Positions 1 through 9,533 of a DNA stretch of 64,000 bases are shown piece by piece. Made by a program: the position numbers and the translations under genes. The DNA lies in NCBI GenBank assembly GCA_019426215.1, contig CM033399.1, positions 32,807,022 to 32,871,021 of the forward strand. The letters run 5' to 3'. Below the pieces are notes generated by a model. That model searched no databases. It was not told the origin of the DNA and saw nothing but the letters and a program-made list of their open reading frames with translations. The stretch's first letter is position 1, and each line of letters starts with the position of its first letter. This DNA is from Buddleja alternifolia. Its lineage: Eukaryota; Streptophyta; Magnoliopsida; Lamiales; Scrophulariaceae.

Positions 1-365
1 AAATTACTTATTGATATATTACTTTATAGATAAATAAAAAAGTAAAGGAAAAAAAAGGGGGTGGGCGGGTGTCGTCTTATTTTAATAGTTTATATTCTTT
101 TTTATTTTGTTGAAAATAATTTTTAATTATAATAATTATTTGTATACTTTACATACACAACATTACATATAACACTTATACTTTTACAAAATATTACAAA
201 TATCACCAAAAGGACATAATTGTCCTAGAAAAGTTGGGTCTCCAGGTCCAGAAAAAGTCAAGGGCATTTTTGGAAGTTCACCAAAAAATTTAACGGCACC
301 GTACTGAAACACTAACGGATGGTGCTCAATGTTAGATGGAATAAACGGAATGTTAGATCTAATTT

Positions 366-704
366 ATTGAACTAGGGGATATTTTTTGTAATTTAGCAAT
401 ACCTCAGGGGTACCTAGTGTAATTATTCCTATATATATATAAGTATTTTTCTTTTAAGTTTAACTTTATATTTTGATGTAATGGGGCAATACAGTAATTC
501 AGCTTTTTTCAATTTTTTTAATGTTTTTTTCTTTTTTTTAAGAAATATTTTGTTAGGGCATTTTAGTCTTTTGATACTTTTCATCTATTTTTACATAAAT
601 ACATGAAAACTTGGGATGTTACTTGTAATTTATAGAACTAGCTAGGGGATGTTTTTTTGTAAATAAGCCTTACCTCAGGACCCCCAGTGTAATTATCCCA
701 AATC
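366..704. repeat. Pair of direct repeats, about 60 bp each
   Basis: Two similar stretches at about 366-428 and 646-704 share the order 'aggggat..tttttgtaa', 'tacctcag' and 'cagtgtaatta' (the first reads 'tagtgtaatta'). The sequence between them is AT-rich. They look like parts of one decayed repeat, but I cannot name a family. Bases 1-365 contain no convincing gene. Confidence 0.5.
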
Positions 705-755
705 TTGTATATAGAATTATTTTATGAATCATATAAGAAAAATTTTATAATCTTA

Positions 756-900
756 GGGTGTGTTTGGATTGGATTGGATTGAAGGATTTGAAAGTCATGT
801 ATTTTAAATTTACAAACAAATTCTTTGAGCTTATCTGGATGATTTCGTGTTCACTCTAAATCCACTCCTTAAATCCAAATCCTTCAATCAAAACACAAAC
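756..900. mobile_element. Tourist-like (PIF/Harbinger) MITE, 145 bp
   Basis: The left end reads GGGTGTGTTTGGATT and the right end, reverse-complemented, reads GTTTGTGTTTTGATT. The two ends form an imperfect terminal inverted repeat. TTA lies directly on both sides (753-755 and 901-903), the 3-bp target duplication typical of PIF/Harbinger elements. It has no coding capacity and resembles the MITE at 7716-7891. Confidence 0.75.
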
Positions 901-903
901 TTA

Positions 904-1680
904 TGGAATTATTGTCGGATGAAGAATCATATGTATGTGATCTAGGTCGGAAATTAATCCTACCCTCTCAGTCCGGATGACCTCGCAAAACAAACCGACA
1001 TGTAACTAAACGAAGATTACAGACTGCACCCGAGGAATCGGGCTGCGTACGTACCACTTAGGGATCAAGTCTAACGTAGTTCCAGATTTATGTATGAATT
1101 TCCTATCGTAAAGCTGATTCGTAACACGAGCTATCCAAATTTATATAAAGGATCATACTGTCAAATCTTAGTCTGAATACAAAGATACAAGCAAGTTAAT
1201 GAATGTATTAAATGTCGTCCTCCCCTCTCTCTTTCATAAATGCGGGTATTTATAGTGTTCATACATGTTGTACGAATACTATTCCACCAGCTGTATGATC
1301 TACTCAAATGAAGCCACGTGTTGTTAGCGAACGGCCAGGATCGTACCTTTGAGGGTCAGGTCACGGGTCAACCCTACCCGAATAGAAAGAACACGCGGAT
1401 CTTGTAGTGTTTTATAATTTTGAGGTTCGATAGGGACTTACAGCATAAATATGGTCTTAGATCCCCATAGATCGTTCATCTTTGTCGTACACGGCCTTGT
1501 ACCTCAAACATTAACAAGCTAACGAACTGATATAGATAGACATCTGTTTGTTTAGTGGTTGGTCAGTATTGCGATATCAACCACTAACGATGTAACGAGG
1601 TAACAAGGTAACGATAAAGAGGTGGGCCCTCTTTTCGGTATATCAGTATGGGAGCTTTGATCAATAGATTTATTTTATGA
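904..1680 (-). other. Non-coding stretch with LTR-like promoter features
   Basis: No reading frame is convincing here. Read on the minus strand, the stretch has a TATA-like CTATAAATACCC (near 1241-1255) followed by a leader-like region, as in LTRs. I could not find matched TG..CA ends or a target duplication, so a solo LTR is only a possibility. Confidence 0.2.
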
Positions 1681-2654
1681 GAAAAATGCATGCTCATTGC
1701 CTTATTTTTTGTGCTGGTTTATGTTTTTATTGCAGCAAAAGGTCGTACTCTGATAGTTGCTTTTGTGAACCAGATTAATGGTAATAAACTTATTGTAAAT
1801 CCATCTTTCTATTTGATTACATATTTTTGGTTGTTCATGATGCTCTTCATTAGATATAATGGACTAGAAAAGCTGTTTATGTTTTAGACATATATCTAAA
1901 CATGAGCAATGTATCCGAGGCCAAACCGACCTGGAACCTCCCTGATAGTTTCGGTTCTCCAGCGGTAACCGGTTCCAGGTCCAATTTCTACAGGTCCTAA
2001 CGGTTTTAATGCGGTTCAGGGTTGGATCCAGATCCAGATCCGCCTGAGGTCTGCTAAAACTTTTAAATCTTTTTTTTTTTTAATTTCTAACATTAGTTGA
2101 GAGTGGAAAAAATGGCATCTAGTTAACAAGCCAAAATTTCAATTTTGCCTCTGTTTACTAGAGGCCAGTTTTGCCTCTGGTAAAAACTGAGGCAAAATCT
2201 GTCTTTGTGCATGTATTGTTTTTTTTCTTTTTATATTATTTGTATTTAAAGTTAAAATTTTCTCCACATTGTCGATTTGAGTTGTTGAGTACTAAGTACT
2301 AAGTTTGAGTACCCAATTATATTCGATTTAAATATGCTATATTAACCGGAGTTTTTTGAAACCCAATATATTAAAGGAATTATTAGGATGGAAGAATTGT
2401 ACAATAGATTATGGAAAGTCAAAAAATACGAATTATGAAATTTTCGTTGACATCCCAAGTCCTAACACTTGGATATAAATCCGCAAATTAAATATTAATT
2501 TTGTTGGTCTATGCACAAATTTCAAAACAAAATAAAAAGGAAAAGAAAAAACAAGCTAACGGATGAAAATAATTCTATTCCGACCTGAATCGGTCGAAAA
2601 GTGCATGATCGTTCAGAAACAAAGTCTGCCCTGTTCCTTATAGGTTCGTTTGTA
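1681..2654. other. Intergenic, no supported gene
   Basis: A 65-codon hydrophobic frame at 1690-1887 follows a splice-acceptor-like 'tttttattgcag' (ending near 1735), but it has no recognisable domain and no partner exon. Around 1910-2060 there is a GC-richer stretch rich in 'ccggttc' and 'gatccagatcc' motifs, probably decayed repeat. Around 2150-2210 short inverted repeats built on 'tttgcctc' occur. Nothing else is recognised. Confidence 0.4.
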
Positions 2655-3240
2655 TTTTAAGGAGCTTTTTCTGGTTGCAATATTACCAATGGAGCCATGA
2701 TTTGGCCCGTTATTTCTTTCGAGAGTTCAAACATAAATATATTAGGCTTTTATTTTATAGATGCTAGAATCTGATCAGCTTGCCTCTTTACTTACAATCC
2801 CAATTTTCCCATCTTTCGAAATTACCACTATTTGGGCCACTTGGGTTTTATAATTCAAAAGGCCCAATTATTTTTAAGTGTCAACAAAACGCTCTTCTTT
2901 TGAAAGAGTCATCTTCAACAATCTTTAATGCTAGAATCTAGATGTTTGTTCTAAATGAGTTTCCTTAAAAAGTGTATGTTTCTAATGAAGTTTAGAATTG
3001 ATCGTCTTCGTGGTAGGATTTGAAATACTTCTAGTTCAAGGATCCTCTGGTTAAACCTCGACTGATGAGTAAATGTTGTTGCGCAGTTCGATTCTTGGTA
3101 GTTTATTGATGTTGCATTTGAATATTTGATTCTTAGGACATAGATTAGTTCGATAGGATACTGGTATTGCTGCAATTCGATAGGATACTGGTATTGACTT
3201 TAACGTATTTATACTAAACATATTTAACAAGTGAATCAAA
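2655..3240 (+). pseudogene. F-box gene relic (copy 4): end of C-terminal domain plus 3' flank
   Basis: Bases 2660-2706 match the segment of the F-box copies encoding the region around 'LFPVAILQNGA' (compare 26345-26392 and 14750-14795). Bases 2930-3240 match the sequence that follows those genes: the 'gatgagtaaatgttgttgc' and 'ggtagtttatt' stretches also occur near 37140-37180 and 42205-42240. The region between is diverged or deleted. It is therefore the remnant of a fourth F-box gene copy in the same orientation as the other three, with no usable reading frame. Confidence 0.65.
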
Positions 3241-3693
3241 TTGTCTTCAAAAACTTCTTCTTATGCAATGAAGGGTTTTTTTGTCTTTTTTAAAAAATAA
3301 AATGAATATTGGAGTGTCAATAACAAAAGTTGGAATGCCTTTAACAACTCCCAAAAATTTATATATACACACACACACACACACGAGTCAAATGGTTTTT
3401 TTAAAGCGGTACAATTGGCCGGACTAGTAACCGAATGACCCATTATGTTTTCCGGTCCGATCACCGGTTCGAGTTTAAATACATTGCTTGTATGAATATA
3501 AATGATTGTCAAGCCCGCTATTTATACTACTCCACCTATGGTTCAATCTAATGTTGAAAATTAACCTATCTAGAGAACTCTACCTAAATATTTACAAAAC
3601 AACCTAAATCATGGAAACAAAAGAGACCAAAATGATTAATGGAATCTAAAAGCACGCAGACCGATCTTGTCTACACGGATGAGACACCGAGCT
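3241..3693. other. Intergenic with (AC)n microsatellite
   Basis: A short CA/AC run lies at about 3365-3383 next to an AT run. An imperfect 'accggtt' stretch lies near 3455-3470. No gene is visible. Confidence 0.5.
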
Positions 3694-4870
3694 TCAGAAG
3701 GAATTCGATGAGGAAGGAAAATAGTGCAAAAGTGTCGAGGAGCAAGCCACATTAGCGAAGTAATCAACAACCGTGTTCCCTTCACGAAAAATGTGTGACA
3801 AAGAAAGATTCATTTGACTCATAAAGTTTTTGATTTTAACCATGAAGTTATGAATCCTCCAATGACCACTATGTTTCGAATGAATTAAACTGAGAACCAT
3901 GTTTCTAATTTTCTTTTCTTTTCCTCCGAAACGTCCGAAAAGTTTTTCTTTTTCAGCTTACGGAAAAGAAATGGAGAAGGAATTTCGAAATTACATTGAT
4001 TCCTGAGAAACTTTCAATGTTTCCATGGTTTTCCATGGAAACTCTCAATGTTTCCACCATAGTTTCCACCGAAACTATGGTAACATTGAGAGTTTCGTAG
4101 TTCATTTAGGAAAAGAATTGTTACTCTATTGCCAAGATAACAAAGCTCTCAAATATATGAATTTAAAAAAAAATCAAAATAGAATAAAAAAAGAGCAATA
4201 AATCTAACAATCTATCAAATTATTCTAAATAGAATCAAACAAGTCCATTAAATAATCAACAAAATCATATATATTACTAGCACTTTGTCGATTTGATGCT
4301 CTATAAATGCAAAATTTGAATCCAACTTTACCACTTTATTTGTTAATGAAATTTGGTTGATTATTGGAGTAGTTGTATAAATTGTGACGAAAAATATTGA
4401 CTTTTTGCTAATGAAAAAAGGGAGCAACTCTTATTTACTTCATTTTTTTCTATTCCTATATTGTTTCTAGCACTTTGCAAGTTTTCCATGACGTTTCCGA
4501 AACGTTTCCGATACGTTTCTTATATTTAACAATTCGAAAGTTATAGTCGAAACGAAATTTTAATCCTTGCTGAGAACCACTTTAGCATCAATTTCCACCC
4601 ACAAGTTCCTCAAATCCAAATTCCTCGCCAATTCTGAACCTCTCAACGAAGCAAAAACCTCCGCATATGTATTCGACTCGGTGCCTATAAAATCTTGAAA
4701 AGCAAGAACCACATTACCTTCATAGTCACGGATGATCCCACCCACTCCGGCAATGAGAGAGAGAGCTTTCGAGGCGCCGTCTGTGTTGAGTTTATGAATG
4801 CCTCAGTCCGGTTTCTTTCAAAACACCATAGTTGGGGGGGCTTTGGGATAAATCTTACAAACAGTCTCCC
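3694..4870 (-). pseudogene. LINE RNase H domain fragment, split by an insertion
   Basis: On the minus strand from about 4830 the frame reads a plant LINE RNase H core: KLNTDGAS, then GGIIRDYEGNVVLAF, then LWVEIDAKVVLS. The frame stops where it meets foreign DNA at 4569. It resumes in the same frame at 3889 with LIHSKHSGHW and the typical late motif IFREGNTVVDYFAN. Upstream of 4800 stops have accumulated. The apurinic endonuclease and reverse transcriptase are absent, so this is a 5'-truncated, decayed LINE copy. It is more diverged than the large LINE at 18887-25244. Confidence 0.8.
3900..4569. mobile_element. 670-bp insertion of unknown family in the LINE RNase H relic
   Basis: The 10-bp sequence CTGAGAACCA occurs at 3890-3899 and again at 4570-4579. 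Removing one copy and the DNA between rejoins the RNase H frame exactly. The insertion contains repeated GTTTCC/GAAACG motifs near both ends. It also contains a near-perfect hairpin at 4039-4095, with arms beginning AAACTCTCAATG and ending CATTGAGAGTTT. There is no clear terminal inverted repeat and no coding frame. The duplication length (9-10 bp) would suit a MULE, but the ends do not look like one. Confidence 0.7.
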
Positions 4871-5189
4871 GAACAACCGGCTGATCATGTATATTTTCTA
4901 TGTACTAACTTTACTCATACATTTTTTATAGTCCCCAATCTAATCTCGTTTATTAAATTACTGATTTCACTCATGCGTTTCTTGTAATTCCAAATCTAAC
5001 CTTACCAATCTTATCAAAAAAAAAAAAAGGAGACTTACTAATGTCATGTGAATAACTTGTACCTTTCTGTTGCTTCACTGTTTTAAGCTTAATAATCCAA
5101 AATCCTGCAAAATTCTTTTGTAGAAAAGATACACCCAGCCAAACTTTTTTATACAAATATTCATATAATAAAATATAACCAACAAAATC
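4871..5189. other. Intergenic, AT-rich
   Basis: No reading frame, RNA or element could be supported. The stretch is AT-rich with an A-run at about 5017-5028. Confidence 0.4.
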
Positions 5190-5359
5190 CAACACAGTTG
5201 GTAGATAGCTGAGTTCCTTAAGCATTTGTCCAGGGTTCGATTCCTGACGGTGTGTATGGAAAAAGCTTTGTTGGGAGAGGCAAAACTCACTTCGGTGATC
5301 TCTACGCCTCGAAGGGAAATAGTCTCCGGCGTCCGGCTGAAAGAAACCCTGGTATATGC

Positions 5360-5362
<3 letters not shown>
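5190..5362 (+). mobile_element. tRNA-derived SINE
   Basis: The head contains an A-box-like TAGCTGAGTTC (5206-5216) and a canonical B box GGTTCGATTCC (5234-5244), spaced as in an internal RNA polymerase III promoter. A tRNA-unrelated body of about 115 bp follows, up to 'ggtatatgcc', and then an AT microsatellite (about 5363-5391). It cannot fold as a full tRNA, so a SINE is more likely than a tRNA gene. No target duplication was confirmed. Confidence 0.7.
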
Positions 5363-5390
<28 letters not shown>

Positions 5391-6441
5391 ATAAAATTTA
5401 AATTAGGATCGTAATCAAGTCGAACCTACTTAACGTCACATTTGAATTAGTATTGTACAAGCTTTTTTATTATGTTCAGACTTGAATTTGTTTAGTACTT
5501 TTTGTTCAAAGCTTGAATTTGATTTAAAATTATTTGAGCTCAAGTTATCTCAAACTTGCTTTCCTCTAATGCTTTTTTTTTTTTTTTTGATATGACTAAC
5601 AAAATAATTTGGAATTTTTCCTTATGATTAACAAAATAAATTTGAACTACTAAGTAAAAAAAAAAAAAAAAAAAAAAATTGGAATTCAAGCTTCGAGAAT
5701 TATTATAGGAACTCTTTACTATATTTTTCAGTGAATGTGTATCGAATTGTGGAGCGTTATAGTATATTTGTAGTGAGAATGTCATTTTTCAAAAAACTTA
5801 CAACACAAAACACATAATTCGAAGTAATAAAATCATATTTTTTTCAAACTAAAACAATAAATCGATAAATTTAAATTCACTTAGTCGTAATCTTACACTA
5901 AAGTGAGGGGTGTACATTTAATTTTCTGGTCAAAATAAAAATAAAAGACTGCTACACCGACCACTTCAAGCAAAGCTTCATAGCCAGTAACTTCTGCATT
6001 CGCGATTCACAGTGTTTAAATTAATTATTAATCAGTGATTGCATATTACTCGTTAAAAACAATAATCGCGATAATTAGATGAGAAAAAAAATCCTAATTT
6101 GACATTTAATTCAGTTCTGAACAATCAATCAACCAATCACTAAATCCACCTTTGCCTTTTTCATGAAACCTCAAACAAAATTAATTCGTCTCTGTAAGAA
6201 ATAAGAATACATCACCCCTTTTGACGCAAATTAAACAGTCCAAAATTGAAAACAAAATTTTGGCGGAAACGGAAAATGAGAATGAAAGCAGAAACATAAC
6301 GTTGAGTTCAGGACTTCGTAAAATTATATACGCTTAATTACATGACAATAAATTAAGGTTTAGACATTTATAAATAAGTTGGGAGAAAGAACAAAAATAA
6401 ATTAAGGTTTATAAAATTATAATTAAGTTGGGAGAAAGAAC
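5363..6441. other. Intergenic, AT-rich with homopolymer runs
   Basis: It contains an (AT)n run to about 5391, a T-run near 5573-5589 and an A-run near 5657-5680. A direct repeat of 'aataaattaaggttta' occurs near 6348-6363 and 6395-6410, just downstream of the U6 terminator. No gene is recognised. Confidence 0.4.
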
Positions 6442-6448
6442 AAAAAAA
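6442..6448 (-). terminator. Pol III T-run terminator of U6
   Basis: Seven consecutive T on the minus strand directly follow GGTCCAAA, the end of U6. This is the normal RNA polymerase III stop and supplies the 3' U-tail of the RNA. Confidence 0.9.
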
Positions 6449-6494
6449 TTTGGACCATTTCTCGATTTGTGCGTGTCATCCTTGCGCAGGGGCC

Positions 6495-6526
<32 letters not shown>

Positions 6527-6546
6527 TCGGATGTCCCCGAAGGGAC
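6445..6546 (-). ncRNA. U6 spliceosomal snRNA gene
   Basis: The minus strand from 6546 reads a 102-nt RNA beginning GTCCCTTCGGGGACATCCG, the 5' stem-loop of plant U6. The ACAGAGA box that pairs with the 5' splice site is present, as is the AGC triad within 'GATTAGCATGGCCCC', followed by the 3' domain ending GGTCCAAATTTT. U6 forms the catalytic core of the spliceosome with U2 in the nucleus. By eye I see no change from the conserved plant sequence. The upstream element is well placed but the TATA box is not, so expression is uncertain. Body and terminator are those of a functional gene. A young retro-pseudogene is less likely because promoter sequence is retained. Confidence 0.95.
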
Positions 6547-6601
6547 AGTCTTTCATTCGCAGCTTGCCGTAGATGAACTTGACAGAAAAGCTTCATTATA
6601 T

Positions 6602-6612
6602 CGATGTGGGAC
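6602..6612 (-). promoter_or_regulatory. Plant snRNA upstream sequence element (USE) of U6
   Basis: The minus strand reads GTCCCACATCG at -66 to -56 from the U6 start, an exact match to the plant USE consensus RTCCCACATCG and at the usual distance. Around -24 to -31, where plant U6 genes carry TATATA, the sequence is CATCTACGG-like with no TATA. The only TATAAT-like word lies immediately next to the USE, at about -50 to -56, which is too far upstream. The USE is shared by Pol II and Pol III snRNA genes; spacing to TATA decides which polymerase is used. Confidence 0.9.
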
Positions 6613-7234
6613 GGAAAGAAGGTTATCACGCGAGTTTGGACCTTATGGGCTTCGTTGGAAATAAAATTGGGCCAAACAGTAGGCATTTACTTTTTGTTTT
6701 CTGTTTATAAAGTTGTTAGATAGAATCATAGAAACATAGCATGGTCCTTTATGACCCGGATAATGAAGCTACTAATATCTATCTAGAAATTGATGAAATA
6801 GGCACCGAATGGCCTCGAGTAACGACTAATAACCCGGGTTTGTCGGGTTAGTGCCTTAGAGTATCCCCTCCCTTGCAAGTAGAAATATAGCACGGGTATT
6901 TAGTCAAATCCGAGAGGCTATGCAAATAATTTGATTTCTCCATTAGATTACTCATCTCAATCATCATAACATTCCCCACAAATTTCTGAGTATATTGTTC
7001 TTGATAGAAAACTTCTACTGCGTTCATTTTAGGACTTCAACTCTTTTATATATAATACTTTGATTATGAAAACAACGATAGATGTTTAAATTTGGCTTTC
7101 TGAAATTGCTTTCAAGTGCAATTCATTACAATTTTGTAATAAGAAGAAAAATGTGATTATAATTCCAAGATGGAAGAAATATTGACTCTAGATCATTTCG
7201 TGTCATTTTTTCTCGCATTATCAACTTTTGCGGG
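6613..7234. other. Intergenic
   Basis: Near 6835-6860 is a 'aacccgggtttgtcgggtt' stretch similar to one at 18842-18862 beside the large LINE. It may be the 3' end of a small retroposon. No gene is supported. Confidence 0.35.
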
Positions 7235-7370
7235 TCATAGTTGGGGTTCCAGGGACCTAAGGTTTCAGGATGATGTCAACCATCACACCATCATATATAT
7301 ATGTGACGGTAGACCCCACATATATATCAATGGGATTCCAGGTCTCGAAAGCCCCCAAGTATCACCCAAC
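7235..7370. repeat. Dispersed repeat, also in the MSL10 intron
   Basis: Shares with about 48040-48165 the order 'accatcaca/accattaca', 'atatgtgac/gtatgtgat', 'accccacat/cccccacatg' and a tail 'gcccccaagtatcaccc/agtccctaagtaccacc'. It contains a palindromic 'atatatatgtg..cacatatatat'. It is non-coding and of unknown family. Confidence 0.5.
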
Positions 7371-7715
7371 TTCTGCAAAACTTCCTATTATTATTAAGTG
7401 GAAATGATCATGTTCTATTTGCTCCTCAGAAAATATGGAGATCCCAGAGCAAAACTTTAGAGCAACTTTCAATTGGAATTCCCTTCAACTTGGTTTCCTC
7501 CTCGAGAACTTCTTTTCTGACAAATTCGAGTGAATTCTGCAAATAAATTATGATTATTCGAATTGCATAAATAGACACCATAAAAGGACATTAGCAAATA
7601 CAGGTCATCCCAAGTGTTCAGTCAATCGTATTCATCTATGTGGTGAGATTCATGTGAAATCCAATATACACAAATAATCATGATTATATGACACTTGGAA
7701 TCTCAGATTTCTTAA

Positions 7716-7891
7716 GGTTGTGTTTGGACTAAAGGATCTGAAAGTCATGTTCATCTACAAATTAATTGGGTTTGTTGTGATGATTTCAAATTACAATGGA
7801 TTTAAAATCTCTTGAAACTCATTTTGAGCTATTTTTTCAATCGTTGTTATGAAATTCAAATCTACCAAATTCAAGAAATCGAAACACAACC
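7716..7891. mobile_element. Tourist-like (PIF/Harbinger) MITE, 176 bp
   Basis: The ends form an inverted repeat, GGTTGTGTTT at the left and AAACACAACC at the right. TAA flanks both sides (7713-7715 and 7892-7894). It is non-coding. Shared words such as 'gaaagtcatgt' near the left end link it to the MITE at 756-900. Confidence 0.85.
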
Positions 7892-8447
7892 TAAGGAAAT
7901 TTAAAATTAATTTTGGAACCTGTGAAGTGTCTTGAACAGATGAAGTGCGCCCCCATCTCTCTCGATCCCATAGAATTGAGCTATTGAATGCAAAATTTGA
8001 GATATGTATAGAGGGTGTTTTTGTATGTGTCATATTTTTCATTCTATTCAAAGCCAACCCACTACTTCTGAATATTCACAAACTGGCCCCTCAATTATCA
8101 CCTTCTTCCTGTTAGGTGATAGTTTAGCTATTGGCCATACTCCAAATGCCCTGGAAATCCTCTCAATTAACTCCAACCCAAGAAAATAAAAATAAAATAA
8201 AATGAAAACATCTTGCAATCTGTATTGTATTTTGGGGTAAACTCCACATCCACCTTGCGCAAAACCCAAATTATGATAAACACAACAAGATTTAGAAATT
8301 ATCACAATTTCTCCTGTAAGTAAAAACACATTATACACGCGCTTTTGGAAATGCAAGGTATAAAACAATGGGGAAATAACTACTCTTAATTTGTTTGCTC
8401 TTTTGGCTAATTGAGTACCCAATGATGATAATAAGAAAATTCTTATA
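7892..8447. other. Intergenic
   Basis: A 134-codon minus-strand frame at 8048-8452 and shorter frames overlap here, but none shows a domain or sensible composition. No element ends were found. Confidence 0.4.
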
Positions 8448-8667
8448 TACATTGTGTAATTAAGGGGGTTATTAGATTAGATCTTCTTAACATTCCTAAT
8501 TTACGTTCTTTTTGGTAAAGGAATAGTACTCCTAGTCTCAATTACTCGTCCGTTGTATTTGATATCTTATATGCTTCGGTTCCTTTGATATATAGAAGGG
8601 AGGGGACCTCGAAAAATCCCCCACCACGGCATAGGTGATTTTTGTTAAAAAAAGAAAAAGAAAAAGT
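8448..8667 (+). mobile_element. 5'-truncated LINE, 3' end only
   Basis: Matches the 3' end of the large LINE (complement of 18899-19060) in the same order: 'gtgtaatta.gggggt', 'attagattagat', 'agtagtactcct'-like, 'tgatatatagaagggagggg', 'aaaaatcccccaccac' and 'tttgttaaaaaa'. The A-rich tail is at 8647-8667. Possible degraded target duplications are 'agaaaattcttatatacat' before it and 'agaaaaagtctttcatacat' after it. It codes for nothing. Confidence 0.8.
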
Positions 8668-8913
8668 CTTTCATACATCAAATAACTTGATAACCATGTA
8701 TCATTGTCAGAATCCGAGCCAAAGTTGGTATAGCGTTGTACAAACCATTTTAAACTCGATTCATTTAAGAAAATTTGATGATATATGAACAATTTGGTTC
8801 GTATTCATACCCAAAATAGATGTATCTATCAATCAAAGTTAAAAAATATACTGAGCAATGGTTTTTAGAAAGTTTTTTCAGAGAGTTTGTAAACTTTAAA
8901 TTCTGCATGAGCA

Positions 8914-9277
8914 GTTGTGTATGATGATGTGGATTCCACATGCCACAATAATAATTGTGTTTATATTAAAATTGAAGTCCCGAAAGCTCCCACAAAATAT
9001 TTGGGGCGATAATCTGAATCCTAATAATCGCAAACATTTATATTTGATGTTGTGTACTCTACTTATCACAAGAATTATTATTATTATATCAAAACTCGAA
9101 GTCCCAAGAACTCTCAGAAGTTTACTTAAAATGATTCTTATATAGTCCTGAGAATCTAAATATTAATATAATCACAAATATCTATATCTAAGGGTATGTA
9201 TTCTACGCATCACAAAAATGATTGTAATTATATTAGAAGTCAATTTACCGAGACTCCTAAAAATTGCCTAATACACC
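8914..9277. repeat. Three decayed tandem units of about 90-140 bp
   Basis: Units start at about 8914, 9049 and 9193. Each runs 'gt(t)gtgta..', '..cacaa.aat.att', 'atat(t/c)a(a)aa', 'gaagtcc', then '(a)aactctcagaagttt'-like sequence. The third is shorter. The array is non-coding and no further copies were noticed in the window. Confidence 0.55.
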
Positions 9278-9284
9278 TTGGGAT

Positions 9285-9501
9285 GCACACATTTATCACA
9301 TCTATCCGGTAGCGAATAAACCGGCGGATAGACTGGCTAAGCGAGGCCTCAGTCAAGACATTACTACTATCATGGTGCCTATGGACAATATCCTTAATCC
9401 CTATTCAAGATAGGACATCGTTAAGTGACCTAAAATTGTAAGAATGAACCCTGACATGTCAGGATAATCCATTAGGATATCCCCTTCCCCCGTTAAAAAA
9501 A
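9285..9501 (+). mobile_element. 5'-truncated LINE: last 38 codons of RNase H and A-tail
   Basis: From 9297 the frame reads HIYPVANKPADRLAKRGL and continues to a TAG at 9411-9413. This is the C-terminal end of a plant LINE RNase H, whose usual form is HxxREANxxADxLAxxG. Non-coding 3' sequence and an A-run near 9495-9502 follow. The tail differs from the copy at 8448-8667, so it is another LINE family. Only the terminal piece survived. Confidence 0.8.
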
Positions 9502-9533
9502 ATATAAAATTGCCCTATACAATCGAAAATCAC

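Noticed and set aside
913..1510. Solo LTR on the minus strand with ends at TG 913 and CA 1509-1510
   Set aside because: The candidate 5-bp flanks do not match, so the ends were not accepted; only the TATA-like feature is reported.
1690..1887. 65-codon hydrophobic frame
   Set aside because: Could be a membrane peptide, but it is isolated, AT-driven and unsupported by any neighbouring exon.
5206..5244. tRNA gene
   Set aside because: A and B boxes are present but the acceptor and anticodon arms cannot be formed; a SINE head explains it.
8048..8452. 134-codon minus-strand frame
   Set aside because: No domain, and it ends inside a LINE tail fragment; chance frame.
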